Assembly (NCBI GenBank): GCA_002690445.1
Contig: NZER01000148.1
Coordinates: forward strand, 1-9,436
DNA length: 9,436 nucleotides
Source: Candidatus Pacearchaeota archaeon
GTDB taxonomy: Archaea > Nanoarchaeota > Nanoarchaeia > Pacearchaeales > GW2011-AR1
Reading direction: 5' to 3'
The translations under genes and the position numbers were made by a program. Shown piece after piece: positions 1 through 4,817 of the stretch (the stretch's first letter is position 1; each line of letters begins with the position of its first letter). The notes beneath the pieces are model-generated. The model searched no databases, was not told the DNA's origin, and was given only the letters and a program-made list of their open reading frames with translations.

Positions 1-98
1 AAAGCTGTTCTTAACATATCAGCAGTTATGTCCTCCCCTTTGGGGTGATTGGATACCAGCGAGAATGCGATGTCTACGGCGTGATTGTATCGTTTCAT
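1..98 (-). CDS. Small phage-type hypothetical protein, 3' end cut by window edge
   Basis: The reading frame opens at an ATG (96-98) and stays open to the left edge, giving 32 codons beginning MKRYNHAVDIAFSLVSNH. The start follows the TAG of the upstream gene by one base, and AAGGAT just before that stop can act as the Shine-Dalgarno, so translation is probably coupled. The N-terminus, with a Tyr-Asn-His-Ala opening and a later GEDIT...ML stretch, resembles small uncharacterised proteins often seen in phage genomes; that is recalled similarity, not a search result. No catalytic motif is visible. It is the last visible member of a minus-strand operon reading from about 806 to the edge. Function unknown. 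Confidence 0.7.
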   Translation of the reverse strand, partial: MKRYNHAVDIAFSLVSNHPKGEDITADMLRTA

Positions 99-99
99 A

Positions 100-309
100 C
101 TATTTATCCTTTCGGGGTAGGTTGTTGTATAGCTCCTCGTCAAGTCCCGCTTTTAACTCTCCCAACTCCTCGTCATTCAACTTATCAATAACAATATCAA
201 TCACATCCTCAGCAATGGTCTGCCTTAATTCATCAGTGAACACTTGGGGACAATCCTGCTTATCCATGTACTCAAAGATTCCGAATTCTATTTTCTCTTT
301 TAATGTCAT
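100..309 (-). CDS. Small acidic hypothetical protein (69 aa)
   Basis: A 69-codon frame beginning MTLKEKIEFG and ending PRKDK. It is strongly acidic, with many Asp and Glu and helix-forming sequence in the middle (DELRQTIAEDVIDIVIDKL), so it is probably a small, largely helical soluble protein. No cysteine pair, nucleotide-binding motif or membrane segment is seen beyond one Cys. The ATG (307-309) is one base after the TAG of the preceding gene, and the stop is one base before the next ATG. Both junctions share the 15-mer GGATAAATAGTATGA, so stop, ribosome-binding site and start are fused. This indicates translational coupling. I do not recognise the family. Confidence 0.72.
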   Translation of the reverse strand: MTLKEKIEFGIFEYMDKQDCPQVFTDELRQTIAEDVIDIVIDKLNDEELGELKAGLDEELYNNLPRKDK

Positions 310-310
310 A

Positions 311-556
311 CTATTTATCCCCCCATTTCTCTACCACGTCCGCCACCTTGTCACCCTTCTCATAGTCGGGTAGCTTAACGACATACATGGAGTCTCTATC
401 TCTTAACGTATAATTGTATACCGTCTCGATAGGTTGATAAAGAGGGTCATCGCTACCACCAGATAGACGCGCAGATTGAATAGCCTCCTCCTCAGAGTTA
501 GCGTCTACGATATAAGTGGATGACCACATTTCAGTTGTTATTACTTTGTATTGCAT
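311..556 (-). CDS. Small hypothetical protein (81 aa)
   Basis: An 81-codon frame beginning MQYKVITTEMWSSTYIVDAN. The opening has a strand, a turn, and then SEEEAIQSAR, a pattern seen in several small phage and plasmid proteins in which a beta strand precedes an xEEAI helix (for example the DpnD/PcfM-like group). I treat that only as a resemblance. The rest is acidic and tyrosine-rich and ends KWGDK. The ATG (554-556) sits inside the last codons of the upstream 50-aa gene in another frame, overlapping by 16 bases, and AAGG about 9 nt upstream can serve as Shine-Dalgarno. The stop is one base before the next gene. It belongs to the operon transcribed from the promoter at 827-855. Confidence 0.72.
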   Translation of the reverse strand: MQYKVITTEMWSSTYIVDANSEEEAIQSARLSGGSDDPLYQPIETVYNYTLRDRDSMYVVKLPDYEKGDKVADVVEKWGDK

Positions 557-693
557 TTTGCTGCCTTAATGTTGAGTTTGAAACAAGTGATGTTAATTAG
601 AATCGCCGCTATTGCAACTGCCAACCATCCAAAAGGGATTACGGTAAGCAGGGTGATTCCGCCAATTAATGAATATGCTTTCCAAGTTATCAT
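541..693 (-). CDS. Small membrane protein (50 aa)
   Basis: A 50-codon frame from ATG (691-693) to TAA (541-543), opening MITWKAYSLIGGITLLTVIP. Roughly residues 7-39 are almost uninterrupted hydrophobic sequence with a Gly-Gly and an FGW turn in the middle, consistent with one long or two short membrane segments; the tail is basic (KLNIKAAKCNTK). AAGGA lies 4-5 nt before the ATG in GAAAGGAACCCATG, only 11 nt after the stop of the 33-aa gene. Its 3' end overlaps the start of the 81-aa gene. The frame, its RBS and its fit between neighbours support a real gene. Likely an inner-membrane peptide of unknown role; similar peptides in phages can modify the host membrane, which is only inference here. 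Confidence 0.6.
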   Translation of the reverse strand: MITWKAYSLIGGITLLTVIPFGWLAVAIAAILINITCFKLNIKAAKCNTK

Positions 694-704
694 GGGTTCC
701 TTTC

Positions 705-806
705 TTATATAGCTAACGAGAAGTAAGCTAATACGATTAACAAGATTATTGACGATGCTGCGCCAAACGCGATTAGTTCTGCTACTGCTTTGATTTTGTC
801 TTTCAT
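705..806 (-). CDS. Tiny single-pass membrane peptide (33 aa)
   Basis: A 33-codon frame from ATG (804-806) to TAA (705-707), beginning MKDKIKAVAELIAFGAASS and continuing as a hydrophobic run rich in Ile, Leu and Val up to the C-terminus. A short basic N-terminus followed by about 22 hydrophobic residues is typical of a single membrane helix. Support comes from the leader: a clear promoter (827-855), then a leader reading AGATACAGAAAGGAAAACCC directly before the ATG, with AAAGGA as Shine-Dalgarno. The same AGATACAGAAAGGAAAA leader precedes the SprT-like gene at 6084. It is the first gene of the leftward operon. Function unknown. Confidence 0.62.
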   Translation of the reverse strand: MKDKIKAVAELIAFGAASSIILLIVLAYFSLAI

Positions 807-826
807 GGGTTTTCCTTTCTGTATCT

Positions 827-855
827 AATATACTCTACTTTTGGTTGTGTGTCAA
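827..855 (-). promoter_or_regulatory. Sigma-70-type promoter for the leftward small-gene operon
   Basis: On the minus strand TTGACA (850-855), a 17-bp spacer ending AAAAGTAGAG, and TATATT (827-832). The start site should fall about 20 nt upstream of the 33-aa gene. The spacer end AAAGTAGAGTA is shared with the outer DUF932 promoter (4267-4295). Confidence 0.85.
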
Positions 856-950
856 GTAATTAAAGCGAGTGAAGTGTTCAACAACCATTACTCTCGGCGT
901 CCGTAGCTCTCCTACGATTCTATTCCTCACTCATGGGTTTTAATCCTAAA

Positions 951-1115
951 TCATTTAATCTTTTTCAGCTTCTTGAATTCATCCATCAACAAACTAAAAC
1001 TACTTACCGTCGTGCCTCTGCCACAAGTGCATTCCAAATGGCGAAACAAGCGGACACATTCAGCCCACTCTATGCTGTTGGCTGCTATCCTTATGTTTTC
1101 ATTCATCGTCCTCAT
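951..1115 (-). CDS. Small basic protein with Cys pair, predicted leaderless (54 aa)
   Basis: A 54-codon frame from ATG (1113-1115) to TGA (951-953), beginning MRTMNENIRIAANSIEWAEC. It contains a LECTCGRG stretch with two close cysteines, a further Cys at residue 20, and a lysine-rich tail (EFKKLKKIK). It has no Shine-Dalgarno. Instead a perfect promoter (1122-1150) places the -10 hexamer exactly 6 nt before the ATG, so the transcript should begin at or next to the start codon. An overlapping plus-strand frame (933-1157) exists, but only the minus frame has a promoter in register. Downstream, GGATTAAAACCC precedes another ATG that stops after four codons. Family not recognised; the three cysteines could bind a metal, which is speculative. 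Confidence 0.6.
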   Translation of the reverse strand: MRTMNENIRIAANSIEWAECVRLFRHLECTCGRGTTVSSFSLLMDEFKKLKKIK

Positions 1116-1121
1116 GACAAT

Positions 1122-1150
1122 AATATACTCTATAAAAGGTTATATGTCAA
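1122..1150 (-). promoter_or_regulatory. Promoter positioned for a leaderless mRNA (54-aa gene)
   Basis: TTGACA (1145-1150), 17-bp spacer, TATATT (1122-1127), then 6 nt (ATTGTC) and the ATG of the 54-aa gene. A start 6-7 nt downstream of the -10 falls on the start codon. Confidence 0.82.
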
Positions 1151-1202
1151 GGGTTGAAGTGTAATTAATTAAAGATTTATGTGAGCCAAGGGGAACCAAA
1201 GT

Positions 1203-1234
1203 GGAGGGTGGGACATGGAAATGTCCTGCCCTCC
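1203..1234 (+). other. 14-bp stem-loop with GGAA tetraloop
   Basis: GGAGGGTGGGACAT (1203-1216) can pair with ATGTCCTGCCCTCC (1221-1234) around the loop GGAA. As plus-strand RNA all 14 positions pair (two as G-U) and the loop is a GNRA tetraloop. As minus-strand RNA the two G-U positions become A-C mismatches. No U-tract follows on either strand. The left arm GAGGGTGGGACAT recurs at 3147-3159 without the right arm. Confidence 0.55.
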
Positions 1235-1260
1235 TATCTCCTACCTCCATCCTACCTCCG
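1231..1260. repeat. Heptad tract A (CCTATCT/CCTACCT)
   Basis: Imperfect tandem heptads on the plus strand, CTCCTATCTCCTACCTCC followed by ATCCTACCTCCG; the minus strand reads GGAGGTA/GGAGATA. It is one of six intergenic tracts. The following CCGACG...GTCCCTTCC also occurs after tract B. Confidence 0.8.
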
Positions 1261-1288
1261 ACGAAAAAGTCCCTTCCTCACTAATAAT

Positions 1289-1317
1289 AATATAGCATAC
1301 GATACGTCAATTGTCAA
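1289..1317 (-). promoter_or_regulatory. Orphan promoter driving intergenic RNA A
   Basis: TTGACA (1312-1317), 17-bp spacer, TATATT (1289-1294). It lies just past the GP88 terminator, and 7 nt separate the -10 from GTGAGGAAGGGAC. Transcription runs into heptad tract A and could continue to the 54-aa gene. Confidence 0.8.
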
Positions 1318-1338
1318 CCCATGAAATGAATTTATAAC

Positions 1339-1361
1339 AAAAAAAATCCCGCCTTGGCGGG
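1339..1361 (-). terminator. Rho-independent terminator of the GP88-like gene
   Basis: On the minus strand CCCGCCAAGGCGGG (complement of 1348-1361) is followed by A and eight T (complement of 1339-1347). It lies 27 nt past the stop codon at 1388. Confidence 0.85.
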
Positions 1362-1387
1362 GGGAATGGTTTGTTGTCAAGTTTCTT

Positions 1388-2020
1388 TTAGTGCTTGTGA
1401 TAGCCTACGTTTGGCACACTACCGTCCCAACAGGCTCGGCAGTCACCGCAAGAATTACCTTGTCTTTCTGACGGGCAAGTAAATGAATCATCTTCTACTA
1501 CACCGGACGTGGTCAAGCCTAGCCTCTCAGCAAAAGCCTTGGGCGGTGGGCCGTCAACCATGAACGCAGACAAGCGCACGGTCAGATTGGCGGGGAATGA
1601 ATCATTGACCGCGAGATAATCAGAAACAAATTTGTATTCACGCGTGGGCAACCAGAATTTGATTTCTGGCAAATTGTTTGCGATAGCTACAATCTTTTTC
1701 AAATGCTTAACAGACTGCACGTCACCGGAATCATGCCAGCGGAAAAATCCCTTCTTCTCCTTGCGCCTAATTAAATCCGTCATTAGTTCAACCCAATCAT
1801 CACGTTCAATTGCGGCAAGGCGTTTTTTCAATGCTTTCTTTACATTGGGGAAAACGTAACGGCCCTTGCGAGCGTAACAGATACTACATATGGAATTCTC
1901 AACCTTGGCTAGTTTGCTGCCTGTCTTGCAATCTTCTGCGGGAGTGGAGTAACCATAACCGGGCATCTTGCTGGGTTTGGAAAGTGTGCCTGTCTTCTTC
2001 TCTATGTCTTTCAATGTCAT
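1388..2020 (-). CDS. GP88-like phage protein with CxxC and HDSGD motifs (210 aa)
   Basis: I start this at the ATG (2018-2020, MTLKDIEKK) rather than the upstream in-frame TTG (2038), because the TTG lies inside the promoter spacer. The protein resembles the phage GP88 (gene product 88) family of unknown function. Visible marks: C31, then ICSICYARKGRY with C45 and C48, the hallmark FFRWHDSGD (H96, D97, D100), a WLPTREY strand near 123-129, and a C-terminal cysteine cluster (C182, C191, C194, C197) in CPSERQGNSCGDCRACW. The cysteine layout suggests an iron-sulfur or zinc site; that is inference. There is no Shine-Dalgarno. The promoter at 2027-2055 puts the -10 six nt before the ATG, predicting a leaderless mRNA. 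A terminator follows the stop. It stands alone as a single-gene unit. Confidence 0.85.
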   Translation of the reverse strand: MTLKDIEKKTGTLSKPSKMPGYGYSTPAEDCKTGSKLAKVENSICSICYARKGRYVFPNVKKALKKRLAAIERDDWVELMTDLIRRKEKKGFFRWHDSGDVQSVKHLKKIVAIANNLPEIKFWLPTREYKFVSDYLAVNDSFPANLTVRLSAFMVDGPPPKAFAERLGLTTSGVVEDDSFTCPSERQGNSCGDCRACWDGSVPNVGYHKH

Positions 2021-2026
2021 GGTGAT

Positions 2027-2055
2027 AATATACCCCAAAAAAGATTATATGTCAA
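2027..2055 (-). promoter_or_regulatory. Promoter positioned for a leaderless GP88 mRNA
   Basis: TTGACA (2050-2055), 17 bp, TATATT (2027-2032), then ATCACC and ATG. The start site should coincide with the start codon. Confidence 0.85.
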
Positions 2056-2075
2056 CCCTCGAATCGCATTTAGTT

Positions 2076-2127
2076 AAAAAAGTCGTCCCTCCTATCTCCT
2101 ACCTCCGACGCGGTGTCCCTTCCCCAC
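2076..2127 (-). ncRNA. Candidate purine-rich intergenic RNA B
   Basis: It begins GTGGGGAAGGGAC, 7 nt after the -10 of the promoter at 2135-2163, and continues through CGTCGGAGG and heptads to a GTCG...CGAC pairing followed by six T (complement of 2076-2081). The predicted RNA is about 52 nt, almost lacking pyrimidines in its middle. The 5' block matches candidate RNA A in sequence and position. The terminating stem is only 4 bp, so the 3' end is uncertain and read-through toward GP88 is possible. Confidence 0.4.
2088..2106. repeat. Heptad tract B
   Basis: Plus strand CCTCCTATCTCCTACCTCC, minus strand GGAGGTAGGAGATAGGAGG. It lies inside candidate RNA B and is followed by CGACG...GTCCCTTCC as in tract A. 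Confidence 0.8.
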
Positions 2128-2134
2128 CAGTTAC

Positions 2135-2163
2135 ATTATGAAGGAATACGTGTCAGTTGTCAA
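2135..2163 (-). promoter_or_regulatory. Orphan promoter driving intergenic RNA B
   Basis: TTGACA (2158-2163), 17 bp, CATAAT (2135-2140). No gene follows before the GP88 promoter. The 7-nt gap to GTGGGGAAGGGAC equals that of the orphan promoter at 1289-1317. Confidence 0.7.
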
Positions 2164-2206
2164 TAATATAATTCAGAAATAATTACTTGACAGGCAATCA
2201 AAATCA

Positions 2207-2223
2207 TCCTACCTCCTACCTCC
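2207..2223. repeat. Heptad tract C
   Basis: Plus strand TCCTACCTCCTACCTCC, directly abutting the T-tract of the terminator at 2224-2254. On the plus strand TTGACA (2187-2192) lies exactly 17 bp before the first TACCTC. Confidence 0.75.
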
Positions 2224-2254
2224 AAAAAAAAAGACGGAGGCTCTCGCCTCCGCC
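2224..2254 (-). terminator. Strong rho-independent terminator of the 228-aa gene
   Basis: On the minus strand GGCGGAGGC-GAGA-GCCTCCGTC: a 9-bp stem with a GNRA loop, followed by nine T (complement of 2224-2232). It lies 17 nt past the stop at 2272. Confidence 0.93.
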
Positions 2255-2271
2255 TGTAGGTTCTCCATCTT

Positions 2272-2958
2272 TTAGCTCACCATATCGGCAAGCTCTCCCA
2301 AGTCTGTGTTGCCTATGTCAATTCCCTTTACGTTGACTACCTTGTCAATCGTGATTGTCCGAACGTAAAACGGCACCTCAATTTTGTCGCCGTTGGATAA
2401 TTTCACCGTGGGCTTGCTGTAGCTTTTCGCATACAGGTGGGGCGCAATGTCGTCCTCGCTCATGACGTTGCCGTCAGTGTCAAGATACTCATGGTAAAGG
2501 CTGCCTTCCTTGTACCAAGTCAACAGCGTGATATAAACCTTGGACTCACCATCTTTATTGGTGTGTCCGATGACATGGCGCAAACCGTCTTTATGTTCAC
2601 CCCAAACGCGCTTCTTGGGTTCCCAAATTTTGCTCTCGGCAACTAGGAATTTGCCCATCTTGCGAATTTTCGCCTCGGTGGATTTCAGCAGCGTCTCGCC
2701 GTGCTTGCGTAGGAAATTACGCACCGCGTTTTTATAGGACACGTTTGTCAGACCGTTATATCCAAAACGCTTTTCACCTTCAATTGGGTTGGTCTTTTTT
2801 ACATCCTTGCCAGCAACCAAATCGTGCCTTGCGTGGATGGTGACAACCTTGGCACCGTTCAACTCTGCCAGCTTTGCCATAAGAATAACGGGATCATTGT
2901 GCCATGTCAGGGTGATTTCTTTGCCGCTCTTTGTTTTGATTGTGTAGGTTTTTTTCAT
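2272..2958 (-). CDS. Hypothetical protein (228 aa)
   Basis: A 228-codon frame beginning MKKTYTIKTKSGKEITLTWH. The first about 50 residues look like a small beta-rich module ending VVTIHARHD. The middle (residues 75-115) is lysine- and arginine-rich (NAVRNFLRKHGETLL...KIRKMGK) and suggests a nucleic-acid or RNA-binding surface. The C-terminal half is mixed strand sequence with several aromatics (LLTWYKEGSLYHEYL) and an acidic end. No cysteine is present and no catalytic motif is recognised. The ATG follows GAAAGGA at a good distance and a promoter at 2987-3015; a strong terminator follows. It is a monocistronic unit between GP88 and DUF932. I do not recognise the family. Confidence 0.82.
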   Translation of the reverse strand: MKKTYTIKTKSGKEITLTWHNDPVILMAKLAELNGAKVVTIHARHDLVAGKDVKKTNPIEGEKRFGYNGLTNVSYKNAVRNFLRKHGETLLKSTEAKIRKMGKFLVAESKIWEPKKRVWGEHKDGLRHVIGHTNKDGESKVYITLLTWYKEGSLYHEYLDTDGNVMSEDDIAPHLYAKSYSKPTVKLSNGDKIEVPFYVRTITIDKVVNVKGIDIGNTDLGELADMVS

Positions 2959-2986
2959 TCTCTTTTTTCCTTTCGTTGTTAGGTAT

Positions 2987-3015
2987 AATATAGCACCAGA
3001 TTAAACTGATTGCAA
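2987..3015 (-). promoter_or_regulatory. Promoter of the 228-aa gene
   Basis: TTGCAA (3010-3015), 17 bp, TATATT (2987-2992), then a leader of about 25 nt with the Shine-Dalgarno GAAAGGA before the ATG at 2958. Confidence 0.8.
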
Positions 3016-3091
3016 GACCAAAAAGGCTTTTTTATCAAGAAACTTTTCTTTGCTATGCGGTCATTTTGTGCTTGACAAACTCTTAAAATCG

Positions 3092-3145
3092 TCCTATCTC
3101 TATCCTATCTCTTATCTCCGAAATTTTTTCCTATCTCCTACCTCC
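3092..3145. repeat. Heptad tract D (two blocks)
   Basis: A degenerate first block (3092-3119, CCTATCTCTATCCTATCTC then TTATCTCC) and a second (3129-3145, TCCTATCTCCTACCTCC) separated by an A/T run. The second is followed by GAGGGTGGGACAT, also found next to tract A. On the plus strand TTGACA (3072-3077) lies 17 bp before the first TATCTC. Confidence 0.75.
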
Positions 3146-3176
3146 GAGGGTGGGACATTTGCTGCCCCATGTATGT

Positions 3177-3203
3177 AAACCACTCCCTCTGAGGGAGTGG
3201 TTT
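3177..3203 (-). terminator. Second stem-loop downstream of the DUF932 gene
   Basis: A near-perfect 27-bp palindrome, AAACCACTCCCTC on the left arm and its complement on the right, ending TTT on the minus strand. It lies right after the first terminator and may be a back-up or bidirectional terminator; the T-tract is short. Confidence 0.55.
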
Positions 3204-3233
3204 AAAAGGGGGGGCGGGTTTTACCCCGCTCCC
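3204..3233 (-). terminator. Rho-independent terminator of the DUF932 gene
   Basis: On the minus strand GGGAGCGGG-GTAAAA-CCCGCCCCC with one mismatch, then CC and TTTT. It starts 6 nt after the stop codon at 3240-3242. Confidence 0.8.
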
Positions 3234-3239
3234 TTGTGA

Positions 3240-4145
3240 TTAAGCCGTAACTGCTATTTCCGTAACTGCTATTTCCTCATTTATGGGAAGTAGCAAGTTA
3301 TCAAAACTTGATTCCACCGTCGCAGCCTTGTGCAGTCTGCTCAGGACACGCTTGTTCACGGCGTTGGCATACTCGAAACGCTCGCTCCGTACCTCATGTG
3401 TGAGATACTGGGTTGCGGCATTATTGAGATTCCACAACGTGCGTTCGTTGTCCTCTGAGTAGGATGGGCTTTCCCAAATGTTGGCAATGCCCTTGCGTAC
3501 CACTTCAGTGATAACGCTTTTTTTCGCCATGTTCGAGAGCATGGTCAAGCCCTGCTCGTGATCGATTGCCTTATCGGCAAGCGTCTGAAACTTCCGGATT
3601 TCACCGTCGAAGCTCAACAGCGCGAATCCCAATCCCTCTTTCACAAATTCCGTCGTAACGTTCTTTGTGTGCTTGCGGGTCAACTCATGAGCGCGGTCAA
3701 GCGTCGTCATTCCGTTGGTGCAAACTAGGCGCAACGCGCCAAGCGCGAAACTTACGCGACAAGAGCCGTCGTAACTATTGTTAAGGGTCAGGCGCATTCC
3801 GACTTGGTCGCCTACCTTACCCTTGACCTTAACCTCGCGGGTATGGTTCTTAAAGTCATACTCGATATAAGTACGCGAACCGTCGCGAGCCACAATTGCC
3901 CGACGATTGTAGTCGGTCAAGCCTTTGTCTTCAAACGCGCTCTCTGCCAAATCGGTCAAGCGGTTGGTTTTCACTAAACCATAATCGCTACCGACCACTC
4001 CAATGACCTTGCCGTTATCTTGGCGGCGAGTCACCTTGTGTCCGACAACCTTTGTGTCAGTGCCGTCAGTGTTTTTCACAAACAAGTCTTCCAGCTTCAC
4101 GTCGAAGTCAAAGTTGCTGCTTGTGGGTTTTGAATTGCGAGCCAT
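3240..4145 (-). CDS. DUF932 domain-containing phage/plasmid-like protein (301 aa)
   Basis: It matches the DUF932 (phage/plasmid-like, TIGR03299-type) family, which is widespread in phages and conjugative plasmids and has no firmly established function. The hallmark region is clear: VGMRLTLNNSYDGSCRVSFA around 116-134, then LRLVCTNGM (138-146). Before it are the usual SDYGLVKTNRL (53-63) and a strand-rich RTYIEYDF block (91-98); after it come helical segments. Its 301 residues fit the family range. The start ATG follows AAAGGAAAGG by about 8 nt. Two promoters lie upstream (4195-4223 and 4267-4295), so it may be expressed in more than one condition. The last residues are EIAVTEIAVT, encoded by a 15-bp tandem duplication. 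A terminator follows at once. Confidence 0.92.
   Translation of the reverse strand: MARNSKPTSSNFDFDVKLEDLFVKNTDGTDTKVVGHKVTRRQDNGKVIGVVGSDYGLVKTNRLTDLAESAFEDKGLTDYNRRAIVARDGSRTYIEYDFKNHTREVKVKGKVGDQVGMRLTLNNSYDGSCRVSFALGALRLVCTNGMTTLDRAHELTRKHTKNVTTEFVKEGLGFALLSFDGEIRKFQTLADKAIDHEQGLTMLSNMAKKSVITEVVRKGIANIWESPSYSEDNERTLWNLNNAATQYLTHEVRSERFEYANAVNKRVLSRLHKAATVESSFDNLLLPINEEIAVTEIAVTA
3245..3274. repeat. 15-bp tandem duplication at the DUF932 C-terminus
   Basis: CCGTAACTGCTATTT occurs twice in direct tandem just before the stop codon, giving EIAVT twice. An in-frame slippage product. Confidence 0.9.
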
Positions 4146-4194
4146 GTTTTACCTTTCCTTTATGGGTTTTTGTCGTACTTGATTAACTAAACCT

Positions 4195-4223
4195 AGTTTA
4201 TCAGGTTTTTGATTCGGAGTCAA
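4195..4223 (-). promoter_or_regulatory. Inner promoter of the DUF932 gene
   Basis: TTGACT (4218-4223), 17 bp, TAAACT (4195-4200). It leaves a leader of about 45 nt including AAAACCCATAAAGGAAAGG. Confidence 0.65.
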
Positions 4224-4266
4224 ACTCTTTTTTAACTCCCTCTTTTCTCATCCCTTGCACTCATAT

Positions 4267-4295
4267 AAGGTACTCTACTTTATGTAGTTTGTCAA
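4267..4295 (-). promoter_or_regulatory. Outer promoter of the DUF932 gene
   Basis: TTGACA (4290-4295), 17 bp ending AAAGTAGAG, TACCTT (4267-4272). It gives a leader of about 115 nt. Confidence 0.65.
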
Positions 4296-4362
4296 ATAAT
4301 AATTTCACTTTAGGAAAGATTTTTAGGCACACAATAGCATTAATGTCAAGCATAAACACTAC

Positions 4363-4377
4363 TGAGACTCAGTCTCA
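4363..4377. repeat. 15-bp palindrome next to heptad tract E
   Basis: TGAGACTCAGTCTCA, 7-bp arms around a central C, 1 nt from tract E. It could be an operator for a dimeric regulator; the ribbon-helix-helix-like gene at 4496-4810 is the nearest candidate, which is inference only. Confidence 0.55.
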
Positions 4378-4378
4378 A

Positions 4379-4423
4379 TGGGAGGTAAGAGAGATAGGAG
4401 GTAGGAGATAGGAAAATCGGAGG
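4379..4423. repeat. Heptad tract E (opposite orientation)
   Basis: On the plus strand purine-rich: GGGAGGTAAGAGAGATAGG, then GAGGTAGGAGATAGG and GGAGG after AAAATC. Its first 21 bases equal those of tract F. Unlike tracts A-D, the purine strand is the plus strand. Confidence 0.8.
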
Positions 4424-4465
4424 CTACTTACGGCACTAGGTAAACAGCCCCCGACTATTGGCTCA

Positions 4466-4500
4466 TCCCTTATTTGTCTTTAATTTTTTTCGCATTTATT
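4466..4500. repeat. 35-bp direct repeat, copy 1
   Basis: Identical over 35 bp to 6847-6881. It includes the TAA stop of the RHH-like gene, immediately followed by an ATG opening MRKKLKTNKG and then stop. Confidence 0.92.
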
Positions 4501-4810
4501 CGACTACTCCGTTTAACTCGGCAGCTAAGGCTTCGCGCTTTGCCTCCATCTTAGCTATTTTGCTATCCACTGCCGACAGGCGGTCTTTGCACTTATCCTT
4601 TATTTTTGAATAAGTCACATCCGAACCGTTTAAGGAGTTTAATCCATTTGTGATAAACTGTCGCGTGAGTTCAGCGACGGACACGTCCGCCAACTCTGCC
4701 CAACGTCTTAGCTCATCGTTATCCTTCCCTGAAATATAGAAGTGCGTAATTATCGCATCCTTTATTTGCGAGGGTCGGCCCACTTTTTTATTTTTTACCT
4801 TGGTCTTCAT
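4496..4810 (-). CDS. Ribbon-helix-helix-like DNA-binding protein with coiled-coil tail (104 aa)
   Basis: The N-terminus is basic (MKTKVKNKKVGRPSQIKD). It is followed by a segment fitting the ribbon-helix-helix fold: a strand (ITHFYISGKD, about 21-30), helix one (NDELRRWAELAD, 31-42), a turn and helix two (SVAELTRQFITNGLNSL, 44-60). The GRP triplet near residue 11 is often seen at DNA-contacting N-terminal arms. From about 66 on the sequence is charged and heptad-like (YSKIKDKCKDRLSAVDSKIAKMEAKREALAAEL), a likely coiled coil for dimer or tetramer assembly. Such proteins usually act as transcription regulators or partition factors; that is family knowledge, the assignment is inference. The ATG follows AAGGGATAAAACTATT. 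Its stop lies in the 35-bp repeat. It follows the 24-aa peptide by 7 nt. Confidence 0.78.
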   Translation of the reverse strand: MKTKVKNKKVGRPSQIKDAIITHFYISGKDNDELRRWAELADVSVAELTRQFITNGLNSLNGSDVTYSKIKDKCKDRLSAVDSKIAKMEAKREALAAELNGVVE

Positions 4811-4817
4811 AATAGTT

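Larger units (their letters stand above)
1203..1281 (-). ncRNA. Candidate purine-rich intergenic RNA A
   Basis: A perfect promoter (1289-1317) lies after the GP88 gene's terminator and points at no convincing gene. The predicted transcript begins GTGAGGAAGGGAC at 1281, runs through CGTCGGAGGTAGGATGG and heptads, and reaches the hairpin at 1203-1234. A second cassette (2076-2127) has the same 5' end at the same distance from its -10. A short GTG-started leaderless peptide (9 codons) is possible, but the frames of the two copies diverge. The 3' end is a guess because no U-tract is seen. Confidence 0.4.
4146..4495. other. 350-bp regulatory intergenic stretch
   Basis: No gene is supported. From right to left it holds part of a 35-bp repeat (4466-4500), an imperfect hairpin (about 4418-4453), heptad tract E, a 15-bp palindrome, an isolated TTGACA box on the minus strand (rc of about 4345-4350) without a convincing -10, and two promoters for DUF932. 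Only tiny frames such as a 16-codon MRKEGVKKEF peptide occur in the DUF932 leader. Confidence 0.6.

Noticed and set aside
835..930. Minus-strand GTG frame of 31 codons (starting MRNRIVGELRTP)
   Set aside because: The Shine-Dalgarno and AACCC context fit the neighbouring ATG, which stops after four codons, and the frame runs through the -35 of the next promoter. Too weak to call.
933..1164. Two overlapping plus-strand frames (74 and 63 codons)
   Set aside because: No promoter or ribosome-binding site on the plus strand, and the minus strand has a 54-aa frame with a perfect promoter in register.
1632..2025. Plus-strand frames opposite the GP88-like gene
   Set aside because: Shadows of the strongly supported minus-strand gene, without start signals.
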